Part shown: positions 23,850 through 35,500 of the stretch, piece after piece
Numbering within the stretch: the stretch's first letter is position 1
How the letters are laid out: every line of letters begins with the position of its first letter
Made by a program: the position numbers and the translations under genes
Notes under the pieces: model-generated
What the model was told of the DNA's origin: nothing
Databases searched by the model: none
Seen by the model: only the letters and a program-made list of their open reading frames with translations
Source: Litsea cubeba
Lineage: Eukaryota > Streptophyta > Magnoliopsida > Laurales > Lauraceae
DNA: 64,000 nucleotides
Assembly: GCA_012931725.1 (NCBI GenBank)
Contig: CM022953.1
Coordinates: forward strand, 54,704,300-54,768,299
Direction: 5' to 3'

Positions 23850-25383
23850 GCATCAGGTTTAACCTTAAAGAAATGCAAGCCTAATCTATGTGCGGGGCCC
23901 TAATGGTCTTACTAGATGATGCACAAGCAGTCAAGCACAAAGATTGAGCACCAAAAATTATCCTAGGGTTAGCCTAACTCTCTAAACAGCTCCTAACTGG
24001 TTTGAAGAGTGCACTAAGGCCTCCAATCCGGTCTTATGAAGCCAAATCGACCAGGTAAGTCCCCAGGATGAGTGGTGGGGTCACAATGCACTTGGCAAGG
24101 GTCCCGCTTAAGAACCAAACTCCTAGAACAGAGACTGTCACCCTTTTTTATAGGGACATGACTTACCTAGACATCAACTTGACCAAAGAGCGCAACTGGT
24201 GCAACCTTTTGTGGTCTTCGTCCTAATGAGCTCGAGTCCTATGGTCTCGTTTCTACTTGATTTTAATCAATGGTTAGGTTACTATGTGAGAGGTGGTTAA
24301 ACCTAATTGGGCAAGGATCTAGTGATGAAATCCAGTCCTTATCTTATTGGGGTCAATTGCCCTTAACTAAGTGTGTGTGGTCCAATTTACTTTGTGTGTC
24401 AATCACACAATCATATTTGCTGAAATTTAAATCACCCAAGCCCCACTTGCAAGTAAAAGATTCGTGGGATAAAGTTTAGAAACTCTTACAGCGGGCCCAC
24501 GCTAATCCTTAAACTGTGTAAGGATAACCTTTTTTGACAAATTTTGCAATTCTGAGAGCAACTTGTTTGCTTAGAGCAAATCCACGCAGTTTCCTATTTT
24601 TGTGCAACTCTCCTCTTAGCAAGGTAACCTATCCAAAATGAACTCTTGTTAGTAAATCATAAGTTAACAAACCAACTCAAAAGTCTATCTTATCCTAATT
24701 TTGAAAAAAAAAATATAAGAGAATTCAAAAGACACCAAGTAAATCAAAACTCTATCCAAAGTGGACTCTAAGTTATTGAAATAAATCAAAATTTTTAATC
24801 TACAGAATAAAAAAATCAGAAATCCTAAATTATCCAAACAAGCGTCCAGATATGATTAGAGTTTTCAAAAAGTTTCAATTATAAGAAATCCAATCTTACC
24901 AATTCAAATTTCAGATTTTAAAACTCTAACTAATCTAAACAACTTAAGAGATAGAATTTTAAAATTTCTAACTACCTAATTTAAGAATTCAAAGGTTAGC
25001 ATATTAATCAAAACAACCTAGTCCTAAAAATTTTAAACTCTACCTTACCAATCCTAATCTAATCAAAACATTAGTTAAACCAATCCAAAATATTTTTTTT
25101 TGTTTTATTTACTGAAATTCAAAATTAAAGGAAATAATTCAAAGAAATTTTTTTATTAATTATTTATTCCGAAAATTCAATTAATTATAAAAATATATAT
25201 ATAAAAACAGAAAAATCAGAAAAGACAAAAAACTTAGCAAAGTAAAATACTAACTAATACTAACTGCAAATAACACTACTGATGCAAATTAGATGACTAA
25301 ACAACTAATGCAACCTAAATATGAGCATGCATATGAATCTAATATAACAAAAATTCAGATTTTTATCAAAACTCAGATTTGGC

Positions 25384-25407
25384 TCCCCGGTAACGGCGCC
25401 AAAAACT
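25384..25407 (-). other. tRNA-Asp primer-binding site
   Basis: On the minus strand TGGCGCCGTTACCGGGGAG follows the 5' LTR after a short spacer. It is complementary to the 3' end of plant tRNA-Asp, the primer usual for Athila-type elements. Confidence 0.85.
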
Positions 25408-26808
25408 TGATGTGAATTAAATCAATCCATTATTATTACTGCAAGTGCACAGCTGTCATTTTGAGATAGTGGCAATTACAGGTCGATCTCACAGGGAGCA
25501 CTACTGAGTTAAAATTTAAATATGATTTTTTTAAAATAAAAGATTAATGAATAATTGATATCTAAGAAAATCTAGAAGAATTCAGAAACAAACTAATCAA
25601 ATATATATAAAAAAAATAGATCAGAGCATTCAGAATCCACTAAGCAAGATAATTAATCCATCATGCAATTATTCTACTATTTGTCTCAAAATAACTCAGA
25701 TCAGAAACAAATCAATGTTTCGGATCCGGATGATTTGTCTTTTGCAAAAACCAGATTTTAATAAAAAGAATAAGATCACAACCCAAGACCTCCTTCACCT
25801 CATAAAAGAATGAAAAATCATAAGCATGACTCATCAAATTAAGCATTAACTATCAAAGGATCTCAACCCTAAGCATAATCTATCAAAATAAGTATAAATC
25901 ATCAAACTATTTTCATTAGAAATCAAAATAGAGGCTGCCTAAGGCATGAAGACAGATCTATTATTCTAATAGAGCATGCATTTAAAAGAGACAAGAAAGT
26001 AAATAGAAAAATCAAGGGATATTTACTCTGAATAAGCTTTCCAACGGTAGGTAAATTTCATCGATCCGACGGTTGAATTGAAAGTTATAGCCATTTGAAG
26101 ATGAGTTATCCTGCGAAAAACGGGATTAACTTTTGAAATTTGATTTGCAAAGGACTCTTTCTCTGCACAACTCTTATTTTCCAAAGGAGATCAAATGTGG
26201 ATGATTCAAACTCTTCTTTTTTTATTCCAATCATAATTGTACTCTTTGAATTATCCATTAATAATTTCAAATCTGCAACTACTGCGGACCCTGCCATGTA
26301 GGACATTTCATCTGCTTGAATAGTGGGCCTTATAAGAAGTCTTCTATTGTAATTAGGACTCTTCAACTGAAATGATGAGTGGACCCCTCTTTTGAGTGAT
26401 ATTCACATGGCTTGTGTGTGGGGTCCACGTGGTGAGTTCTTCTTTTCAAAATTCAATTCAACAATGCAGGGCCCATGGTGACTATGTGTGCTTGAAAGTG
26501 GGTTCCATGACAGAGGCCTGCAATTCTCATTTTCTGCACATTTTAATTCAACACATCAAATATTGAAGAGCCCATATTGAAGCGGGACCTATCCGGACAG
26601 AGTCCTACTCCAACTGAGACTCTTCGAAGAAAATTTGCAAAACATTCTAAATTAATGCTGAAAATGTATGAAAAGTATGAAAATTCAGGTTTTTAGGTGA
26701 AAATGCATGAAATGATGGAATTAGATGAAGAATGACGCTTATTCGCCTAATTAAACCCCTAATTCATTATAAAATGATACGTAAATGTGCAAATTCATGA
26801 ATTCAACA
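25408..26808 (-). repeat. 5' LTR of the Athila-like element (1401 bp)
   Basis: Near-identical to 17806-19757 apart from a missing block of about 550 bases, the junction lying near 26013. Because the two copies were identical at insertion, the difference arose later. Confidence 0.9.
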
Positions 26809-27320
26809 CCACCCAACCATGCCCAATGCACATTTGTCTAAAAAGTAAATAATCGCCCCATGCACATTTGTCTAAATAGTTAACAATCGCCCCACATGTA
26901 GAAAAGAAAATACTTATTATTCTCTTTCGACATCTTCTTTTAGCCGAGAGTCCAAGTTAATCTTCGTGTCACGCCGATCTAGCTCCACGTTGCCGGTCTC
27001 TGTGCATACTACTGCATCTTCATGACCTCATCTGTTGAACATCTTTCATGGTTAGTCTCTCTATCTCCAAATAACCTTAAATAATTGAATCTTGTGCCTC
27101 TTTTTCCCTCCCCTAATCTAATATGATCATAATCACTCCATACCTAAATTTGAACCCATGATCTTCCAAATCCTAATTCAAAATCCTAAATCCTCAAATA
27201 TCAATCATGGTTATAGTGTTAATGTGAAAAAAGTCTTAGAAAAAAGCATGGTACACTTTTTTAGTTGATCATTGTCAGCCCCTCTCAAATAAAAATCCTG
27301 GGTCCGCTGCTGGGTTGATC

Positions 27321-28420
27321 TAAGATTGGTTTAGGCAGGTCATGACATGCATGGCCTATATATGCTGGAGCTTGGACCCAAGATCCGTATGCTTGGGCCC
27401 ATGATCCGATCTGGGCCTAAAGTATTAATATCCCAACGAATTATTATTAAGTAGGCCCATTAGTTTTTTAATTTATAAATTAGATACATAACATTTAAAT
27501 ACTAAACAAAAAAGATATTATATATACATAAATATGTCATATTAAAATGCTTTTTTTTTTGTTATAACTTTTTACCTATCATTTCTTTCATGTAATTAAA
27601 TTTATAGGAGTTTTAAGCAATTTATCTCTAGAACTGGTTAGAACTAAAAGAAGTTAGCGTAAATATCCAAAGAGAACAACCAAATAATCTCATATTCAAT
27701 GAGAAATGAATACTCAGCCATTACCCCTTACTAATTCAAATCCTAGAAATCAAGGTCCAGCTTGTATTTCCACATTATATCCTTCACCTCCCATCCCTTT
27801 CATAATCTTGTGATGAATCCCATTTGACCAAAACTTCATCTTGGAAATGTGTCATATTAGATCTAGAAGGGTTGGGTTGACCTTGGTTGCTAGAGATTGA
27901 AGGTCAAGCTGTATCTGGGCCACAGGTCAAGCAACCCAAGTGTATTAATACGGAGGAACCCAAATCGACCCTCATAATCTGCATTCAACATATATAGGTC
28001 AATCTAGTTAACCCAAAGTGGCTCTGCCCAAGTTGTAGATGTTTGGCCCAAGCCTAATCCATTTCAAATATTAAGGTTATATTTGAGTTTTGTTGTTGGT
28101 CATAAAAAGGCCAAAAAATAAGAATATTTAACCACCATACCATTAATATGAATTTAGATTATCAAGGTCGACCTAACCTGATCCATTATTGAAATGGATA
28201 ATCCAAGTTATGCAGATTATGAGGGGTCAATCCTAACCCCAACTCATATTACCTCAGGTCAGATTTATTTGGCTGGTGATTAAACCTATATATGATGCAA
28301 GTCAGGTCAAATTTTGCCACTCCTACACTTATTTATTCAATTCCATGCGAACAAAAGCACATAGTTAACCTTTTGAGTCTCTTTTTTTGTAGGGTATAGT
28401 AAAATGAAATGAAATAGAGT
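27321..28420. other. non-coding interval
   Basis: No coding or RNA gene recognised. Rich in GGTCAA/TTGACC and GACCC words, which suggests old hAT-type subterminal sequence, but no ends with a matching TSD were found. Confidence 0.4.
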
Positions 28421-29970
28421 GTCAATGTGAGGCCTGCCTCTTTTGCTTACCTTAGTGGGACCAATTATAAGTAATTATCCTTGACTGTCTTATTTAATAG
28501 GTGACTAGAAAGGTAGTTGGGTAATTCTGTAGTGATTTGGCCTAGTTTAGTATAATTAGTGGTATATTGTGATATATAGAATAATTAGGGGGTCGCTTGT
28601 ATTTATTAGAATTAGTTGGTGAACTAGAGGCCCTTGGATGTAATTCTAAGTTTCCTAGGGGCTTCTCTTGGAGAATTGTGCAACTAAACCTAGAACTTCC
28701 TAAATACCCCTAAGTTCCTTCATTAGCCAAACCATTAAGTAAGGGCATTTTGGTCATTTAACTCAAACCCAAATTCTATATTAGAAAACCCCCTCCCGCC
28801 CACCATCTCCAACGATTTTCATCTCTCCCTCTCTTCTCCTCATTTCACTCTTCTCCCTCTCTTCTCATTTCAATCTTCCCTCCAAGAACTTCTTCTCCCT
28901 CCATCAAGAACTAGGATTTTCATTTAGATCTAGAGCTTCTCCTACAAGACTCAAGAGAAATTCATCAAGATTCATCCATCTCCAAGATAAGATAGAGGAT
29001 CTCTCTCATCTCCTAGATCTCCCTCCCCTCTCTAATTCAAGGTAGATTTCATCACCAAGCTTCAATTCCTTGTAGATCTAGCTTCTCTTCTTGAATTCCC
29101 TCCTTCTTATGCACTGTTCTCATTGGAAATGGGTGTAGGAGCTATAGATCTGGTCATATGAAGATATTCTAGATATTTGGAGCGGAACTTAGCCATTTGA
29201 GGAGGTTCTTCCCCAATTAGGCAAGTAGACATGTCTAGATCTCATTGCATGTTTATTAGTATGCATGCTTGGTTTTGGTGAATTATAGCATGTCTCTCTT
29301 TTCATGAAATTCCTTAAATTGATGTTGATTGGATGGTATGATGCGTAGATCTTCTTCTTTAAGCCTATTTTCTAAGTTTATGGCCATTGGTGGATGGAAA
29401 AAACCTCATTTGGAAGATCAATGCCCCATTTGTGATTATATGATGATGTATGATGGACTTCATGTACGGAGACATATTTATGATGGATTGGGACAGAACT
29501 GATGGGTTTTGAATGGAGATTGGATGAAAAGGAGGAAGATACAAAAACATGAGATTTCAGAATCTATGTGTGCCCGGTTGAGCGGCCCTTCATGGGGTCA
29601 ACTAGTGACAATACAGGTTTCCCCCACGATGAGTGTTAAATATTTCATATTTTACCCCTCATTAGTCCGGGTTTTATCAGCATCTCATATGCATATCATT
29701 TGCTTTACACGGAGATTTTATCATTCTATCACATTAAACGGATTATTGGATTATCATGCATAAATTCGATTATTTATAGCGCATTTTCATGTAATTTCTC
29801 TTGTGTAGGTGGACACCACGACTACCCCAACCTTCCGGCTAGTATCCTGTAGCATCAAGAAAAGATTTCAATAAAGAAGTTACATGAAGAAATCTTGGTG
29901 AAGTGTTGAAGAATTCTAAAATAAAATGATAAGACTTTAAGCATAAAAGAAGTCATTTTCTAACACAAAG

Positions 29971-30040
29971 GAGTGGTTGGTGTATTGGTTAGAGCTTGGG
30001 TTCCTATGAAATAGATTTTGGTTTAAACCCCAACAATCAA
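29971..30040 (+). mobile_element. SINE-like sequence with pol III A and B boxes
   Basis: TGGTGTATTGG (29978-29988) fits an A box with one mismatch and GGTTTAAACCC (30020-30030) fits a B box with two C-to-T type changes. Their spacing is right for a tRNA-derived SINE head. No cloverleaf can be formed, so it is not a functional tRNA gene. Body and tail are not delimited. Confidence 0.4.
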
Positions 30041-30108
30041 AAGCCTCCAAAATGAAGGACCACAAAAAGCAAAAAGCACATATCCTTTTGGAAGGAAAGT
30101 TTGTTGCA

Positions 30109-30234
30109 ACCAATCAAATTGAAGCAATCCATGTGAAAGCAAAAGAGCCAATCAAAAGACTTCAAGTTCAAACCAATCAAATAGAAGCAATCCTTGTGAA
30201 AGAAAATGAGTCAATCAAATATCTTCAATGTTTC
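30109..30234 (+). repeat. 63-bp tandem duplication (two copies) within a short open frame
   Basis: The units 30109-30171 and 30172-30234 both start ACCAATCAAATNGAAGCAAT. The period is 63 bases, and the surrounding 77-codon frame (30052-30285) therefore contains two 21-residue repeats beginning TNQIEAI. There is no known family; whether the frame is translated is unknown. Confidence 0.7.
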
Positions 30235-31259
30235 TATAAATTGGAATGTTTTTGTAGAAAAAAAGGAGATCTTTTGGCAAGTTAATCTTTTAGCAATTTT
30301 ATTTTACTTTCTCTATACTTTTAGATTGTAATTAGGAGCTTCTTTGTAACTAATCCAGAGAGAGTGTGTAATTGAAGATCATTAATGAAGATTTGGAGCT
30401 CTTTCTTGATGTTAGTGGCTAAAGCTCTTGGATTAGGCTCTCCTTTTGAAGCTAAGTAATGTGATTAGTTCAACTACATGCATGTTTTAGTTTAAATTCC
30501 CTAGTAATGCCTTAATTGATTAGTAGATTTTAGATCTAGCTGTGCTAATCTCTCTCATTTCTCATGCTCTATCTCTACACTTGATGCTTGGATAATCTCA
30601 ATTGATACTTTGTAGCTGGATTAAGTTCTCTCACATAGCATGCTCTAGAGCCCTTATCTTTGATCTTTTGTAACTTGATTTTGATGATTTACTGTTAGGG
30701 TAGCTAGATGATGATGTAGGATCTTGGCCTTTGATTTTCTTTTACTTTGATCTTCATTATTATATCATCCAACCCAATTAGACAAGAGATTGCTAATTAG
30801 ATTGTAGATTTGAGAGTTGAATTAGAACATGCATTGTTTGAATTAATTACATACTTAGTGGATTTTGGACTGCCTAATCTATTATTCTTATTGTTGTTAA
30901 TTTAAATCTTTATTTGATTTGTTATTTTTCACTTCTAGATTGTTAGATCTACACTTCACACCACTTGTTTTTAAATCATACACATTTCACCACTACATCT
31001 TCACCTCAATCTTCCATTTCAACCACCATCCATCCACTAGTTTAGTGTAGTTTATTAGATTAGCTTAGATCTTGTTCATTTCATACTTTAGATTGTTAAT
31101 TAGAGTATTCTAATTGCTATTTTAGTTTTATTCTACATTTCATTTAGTTTAATTTCATTTTTCATACATAGTTTATTAGTTTTAATTATTCACTTCAATT
31201 ATCTATATTAGCTATATCTTAGTTCAATTCTACTTAAATTAGATTCATTGCTTGTTCCA

Positions 31260-31360
31260 TCATCTCTTCATGGGATCGATAATCCGGACTCTTTAGTCCT
31301 TTACTACTTGATGACACCGTAGTCTTGCGGTTTAAAAGTTGCACATATAAGTGTCTATCA
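31260..31360 (+). repeat. LTR 3'-end-like segment of Athila/Tat type
   Basis: ATGGGATCGATAATCCGGAC followed by TACTACTTGATGACACCG and CTTGCGG resembles, in the same order, the conserved end of the LTRs at 17806 and 36820 (reverse complement: GTGGGATCGACC, then CTTGCG). It implies another LTR of this type nested in the composite region, sense strand plus. I could not find a matching 5' end or TSD. Confidence 0.45.
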
Positions 31361-32473
31361 TGGGTCGACCGGGGTCCCCCATGATCGACCGAGTACACTG
31401 CATAACTTAGATGACCTGATTCACTGAAACTTAGGCATCCCAGTGTAGTCGGTCGACCGGCTCTCATGTGGGCGACTACATACACTGCAGACAGTGTTTT
31501 TTCAAAAACTGACCGTTTTATGATCTAATCTCAATTAGGCCCTATTGACCTTCCATTTGGGCTATGATGGACATACTACACATGAGTCAAGGGCTGGGCT
31601 TAAGCTTGACCCATGTAGCCACCTAAAGTAGGGTCTAGTATCGATCTTGACATGGAACCCAATCCGGTGTTGATGGATGACCTTGGATGCCATTTACCTT
31701 TAAACACTAAGAACGTCTTAATTAAGCATCTAAGGCTCCTTTGGCTACTGCCTTGGGTGAGGTGGGACCCTACACCTAAAGAGGGGTCAATGACCTATGT
31801 TGGAGTATTGAATATGGCCATAATTATTGTTTAATACAGATGAGACATCCTTTATAGATTTTTCTTCATTTTATAGATTGATATTATGGATGGATGCCAT
31901 GGATGGTCGGTATAGTTTGGACTGTGACAGTAAGGCCTCAGAGCGACACTTACAACGTTGATCAGAGCATGGTACTTAATGCTTTGATTAACGATTATTG
32001 GATCGGAGTCCGGACTTAGGCATTTAGGTCAGAGCATGACACTGGAAGCTTTGACTAATAAATATCGGAATACATTGATGGATGCATTGACAAATGCAAT
32101 GTAGGATGTGATTATACTAAGTGAGTGTATATAAAAGTGAAGTATACGTGGTGGTAATTGTTGATAATAATAAGTAACACAGACACCCCAAACTCCATGG
32201 ATCATATACTTGACTAGTCTTGTCCCATATAAGCACAATGAGGCGATCCTGTCCAGAGTATCCCACTTGGTACACTATGTAATCACATACAATGATGTGT
32301 TTCGAGCATCGTAGGTATCTTCATATACTGAGAAAGCTAGCAATTGGACTGGGTACACTATAACGAGTACAATGGTTATGATGGGTAATACGACGAGCAC
32401 ATTAGGTATGGATGAATACCGAGATAGCCATACGTGGGAGCTGGGTGCAGAAAGTGTCTTCGGACATTTAGCC

Positions 32474-32522
32474 GAATATGGATATGGATACGGATTATGG
32501 ATGATGGATATGGATATTGATT
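32474..32522. repeat. degenerate GGATAT repeats
   Basis: A short run of GGATATGGATA-type units with substitutions; no function is evident. Confidence 0.6.
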
Positions 32523-33407
32523 GTTCTATGATTGATATGGTTATATGGTGGTATAGCGACTATGGGGTGGCTATGATCTCCCATTGTTGATGTCCATTAG
32601 TTGTTTGTCATATGCATATAGACTTAGAGGGATATGGATGTGATGAGATGGCTCTCATATCACTATGTGTATCACTATTGTCTATATGTTCGATGTGTAG
32701 CACTTCCTGGCATGATGATGATGATGATATTATTAGATCGTAATATTTGGTACCTATTTCTTTTATCTCGAATATAATATGGTGATGACACTGCTGATTT
32801 CATTCTCATTTCATATCATATGCTGTAAATACCGATTGTCCATACTTTGCTATGTACCTTATTATCAATGGATCATTCTACACCTCACACTACACTATCC
32901 TACATTTCACTTAGAATTAATCATTCTTATTATTGAGATACTAACCATGCAGGTATAGTCGAGGATCAGGTATGACTCTGATAATTATTTATTATTACAT
33001 GTGATGTTATTTCTACATGCCTATTTGCTTGGTTATATGAGCCTAACCCAATTTCTTGGTGCTTTTAGGTACTTGCCATCTTTTCCTTAGTTGTAATGGG
33101 CTTGGCGGTTGTTCTGATGCCGCAAGGCACTAGGAAGATATGCAGTAGAAGCATTGAGAGGCATTCACATTAGAGTTGTTATTTCTTTTGTTATCTTTTA
33201 GTGGGCCATGTTAGGCCATGATTGTAATAGCTTAATGAAAGATTGCTGTAATTCTTGAAAGTAGAACGAATTTGTAGGACATTGCCCTTATTCCTGCTCA
33301 TATGAGATCCTTATTTGCTCATTTATTGGATTTGTGATATTATTTTTGGTACTTTCTCCTAACGTTTCGAAATTCGAGGCGCTCGGATCTTGGGGCATTA
33401 TAGTCAA

Positions 33408-33900
33408 ATCAAAGAAAAAAATACAGTGGATCGCAATTGGTTGTAAAAGCACGGAAGGATAAAAAATCTACTTTTAGTTGCACGAAATGATAAAAAAAAC
33501 CACTCTAAAAAAACAGAAAATGACAAAAAAATATATTCTTAAAAAGTACAAAATGACAAAAAAAATATTTTTACTCCTAATTCCCTCCACTTTCTTTTAT
33601 TCTTAATTTGATTACTCCACCCTATCAACAAAAAATCGTTGAAAAAAGGCGCCCTTATTTTTTTCTGGGCTTCAAAAAGTATAAACCAGTTTTTGGGCAC
33701 CAGGGCTTGTGTCAAACCCAGAAAGGAGTGGACTACTCCCAAATCCTTACTCCCATGTCCATTGTGAATGGACATGGGAAGCCAAGTGAGGTGTAGTGAG
33801 ATCGATTAGGCCTGGTGAGTGGTGAGTGGTGACTGACGCTCTCGTCATCTGGTTAACCGCCCTTGTTTTGCCTGCCCAGTGCCCACTCCAGTGCGCATGC
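33408..33900 (+). promoter_or_regulatory. upstream region of the L11-methyltransferase-like gene
   Basis: This non-repetitive stretch lies between the LTR-like region and the first exon and presumably contains promoter and 5' UTR. No TATA box at a convincing position was found. A GTGAGTGGTGAGTGGTGA triplication is at 33815-33832. Confidence 0.3.
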
Positions 33901-33907
33901 CTAGAGA

Positions 33908-34192
33908 ATGAGAAACCCTCTCTTGCTGAACGCCTCTCCTCCCGCTTCTTATCCCCCTCTTCCCACCTTCCCTGCCATTCCATATTCCCTTGTCTCTTTT
34001 CTGCTGCTCCCTTCATTAGATTATCTCCTCTTTTCCTTCCTTCAGATTGTCAATTGCAAGGAAACAAGACCGAGCAGAGATTTCCACTTCAGCTTCTTCG
34101 TTTAATCGTCCCAATGTCAACAAAAGCGATCTAACCTCTTCGTCTTTGCCCTATGTATCAGTCCTTATCAATGCAGAAGCAAAGAAATCGAA
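33908..34192 (+). pseudogene. exon 1 of a PrmA-like ribosomal L11 methyltransferase gene (apparent frameshift)
   Basis: The 3' part of this exon reads SSSLPYVSVLI in one frame (through about 34169) and then CRSKEIE in another, ending at the donor site GAA|GTGAGT at 34192/34193. Joined to exon 2 this gives the order seen at the start of the plant PrmA-like family (YLSVRIRC... then LSEALLCFGA). The frame change fits loss of a single base near 34170. Further upstream the reading frame is also unclear: the frame carrying YVSV has a stop at 34017-34019, whereas an ATG at 33908 opens a different frame with a Pro/Leu/Ser-rich stretch that could be an organelle transit peptide. The start is therefore unresolved. 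Either the gene copy is damaged or the sequence has errors here. Exons 2 and 3 are intact. Confidence 0.5.
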
Positions 34193-34256
34193 GTGAGTTT
34201 TTTCATCTCATCTGCTTCAATTTTTACTTCTTAGTCGGGTAAAATTGAAATGTAAG

Positions 34257-34414
34257 GAAGGGCGTTTTGACATCATTCTGGGAATGTTTCAGTATGAATG
34301 AAGAAAAACTTGTTTGACAGGCATTTTGTGTGAGAGAGAAAATGCAGGCATTTCGTGAGAGTGAATTTATATATTTGCACAAAACATTCCCAGAATGATG
34401 CCAAACAGGCCCTA
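34257..34414. mobile_element. short MITE-like inverted-repeat element
   Basis: GTTTTGACATCATTCTGGGA (from 34264) and its near-complement TCCCAGAATGATGCCAAAC (ending 34406) form arms of about 25 bases around a 90-base loop. The outer end ...CCAAACAGGCCCT is typical of plant MITEs. No clear TSD. Confidence 0.6.
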
Positions 34415-34713
34415 AGCAAGTGACGGCATTGCATTGCGGCAAAACTGAAAGTGGGAAGTGGGGTTTTTCGAATTCGGTTGAGAAGTAGGAGAGTCATGGA
34501 GATGGGAAACCCCACTTTCCTGCTTTTCCCCTGTTTGGCATCTCACTGGAGAAAACCTTCTTAGGTGGAAAACCTAATTTTTTTAAACAGGAAAATACTA
34601 CTTTTGGAGATGAACAGTTATACTGCTTTTTTTGTTTTTTTTTTTTTTTTGTGTTTTTCCTTCTTTGTTGTTTTTTTGGGAGAAGAAATCCATTATCGCT
34701 TTGAGGAGAAAAG

Positions 34714-35500
34714 TGGGGATGCAATGAGCGGAGCTTCGTCCGGGTTAAGCTTGCTCTTGAGCATTAAACAGCCCTAACTCGAACTGAGCCGTGCTGAGCT
34801 TTGGCCATCTTGAGCTTGGATTTGATTAGGTCAAGCTAGTTTTGATAGTTCTAAATTGAGGTCAAGCTTAAGCTTGATTGGCTTTTAGTTCGGCTTGACA
34901 TTGCATAATAAGTTTTAGCTCTCATTGACACACCGATTTGAGCACTACTATGTGGGGCCACTTTTGGTTGCCTAAAATCTAGAGGAAGAAAGGATAAAAC
35001 TGGTTATGCATGGACGGGCAATATGGTAAAAAACAACTTAATTGGTTATGAGGGGTGTAGTTTTTAAGGTCTTGAAGAGCAACAGTGAAAGTTTTTAAAA
35101 TAGGTCATTTAATATATTTTGTGGTGGTTTATGAGGTCAACAATGTAGTTTTATGTGAGGGTATGGTCATTTTGTATTTTATTATACCCTACCGAGTTAT
35201 TTTTCAAAAAGTAATGAAGTTAGTTTAATTCATTGTACCAGATTAAATTGATTCTTAAGAATATAAATTTATAATATTATGTTACATTCACCAAACAAAT
35301 TCTGCATTAAATATATACTTAAAATATACACACATTGAGCTAAATCGAGACCCTTAACTCGCCGGGCTTGAGTCAAGACAAGTCAACCCTCTTAGTAAGC
35401 CCAGATTAGGCTGAGTGAACTTGTGAGGCAAAGACCTGAGCTTGTCCCTAATCAGCTAAGCTGAACTGGCTTGTGAGCTAGCTTGGCTTGTTGACCCCTA
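34714..35500. mobile_element. probable non-autonomous hAT element
   Basis: The right end ...GGCTTGTTGACCCCTA is a common hAT terminus, and GAGCTT/AGCTTGAG-type words crowd both subterminal regions. Flanking octamers GAGAAAAG (34706-34713) and GAGAAACT (35501-35508) match at 6 of 8. The left inverted repeat is poor, so the boundary is tentative. Confidence 0.45.

Larger units (their letters stand above)
17806..26808 (-). mobile_element. Athila-like LTR retrotransposon without reverse transcriptase, 9.0 kb, TSD CCACC
   Basis: It is bounded by perfect 5-bp duplications CCACC (17801-17805 and 26809-26813). Two LTRs (17806-19757 and 25408-26808) start TGATGTGAAT and end AATTCAACA on the plus strand; the element is transcribed on the minus strand. 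Just inside the right LTR is a primer-binding site for tRNA-Asp and just inside the left LTR a purine tract. The 5.65-kb interior encodes only gag and an aspartic protease. No reverse transcriptase, RNase H or integrase motif is visible, so it matches the TR-GAG type of non-autonomous Athila derivative. Confidence 0.9.
17726..27312. mobile_element. small hAT-type element split by the Athila-like insertion
   Basis: The left end CAGGGGCAGATCTAGGCTTT and the right end ...GGGTCCGCTGCTG are diverged inverted repeats (about 14 of 20). Flanking octamers GTTTGATC (17718-17725) and GGTTGATC (27313-27320) match at 7 of 8. After removing the retrotransposon at 17806-26808 and its TSD, about 580 bp of host element remain (17726-17805 and 26814-27312), including two near-identical CCCATGCACATTTGTCTAAA copies. 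Confidence 0.6.
28426..33402 (+). mobile_element. composite LTR-like region, candidate TSD GTCAA
   Basis: The right end ...CTCGGATCTTGGGGCATTATA is, in reverse, a diverged version of the TGTAACGACCCGGAATCC start seen in other LTRs here. The next five bases GTCAA (33403-33407) match GTCAA at 28421-28425, followed by TG. A TATA-like TCTATATTA (about 28774) and a CT-rich leader (28800-29100) fit an LTR promoter. At nearly 5 kb it is too long for a simple solo LTR of this family, and it contains a SINE-like head, a tandem duplication and a second LTR-type motif, so nested insertions are likely. The left boundary is uncertain. Confidence 0.45.

Noticed and set aside
17666..28340. A hAT element running from GTTGTCAATGGGG to TTTGCCACTCCTA
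   Set aside because: The ends resemble hAT termini but pair poorly and no matching 8-bp flanks were found.
29971..30040. Possible tRNA gene
   Set aside because: A- and B-box-like words are present but no cloverleaf forms; better explained as a SINE head.
31234..31485. 83-codon minus-strand frame
   Set aside because: Overlaps an LTR-type motif and has no conserved domain.
34565..34777. Short hydrophobic frame in intron 1
   Set aside because: Made by a poly-T run; no family, no splice context.
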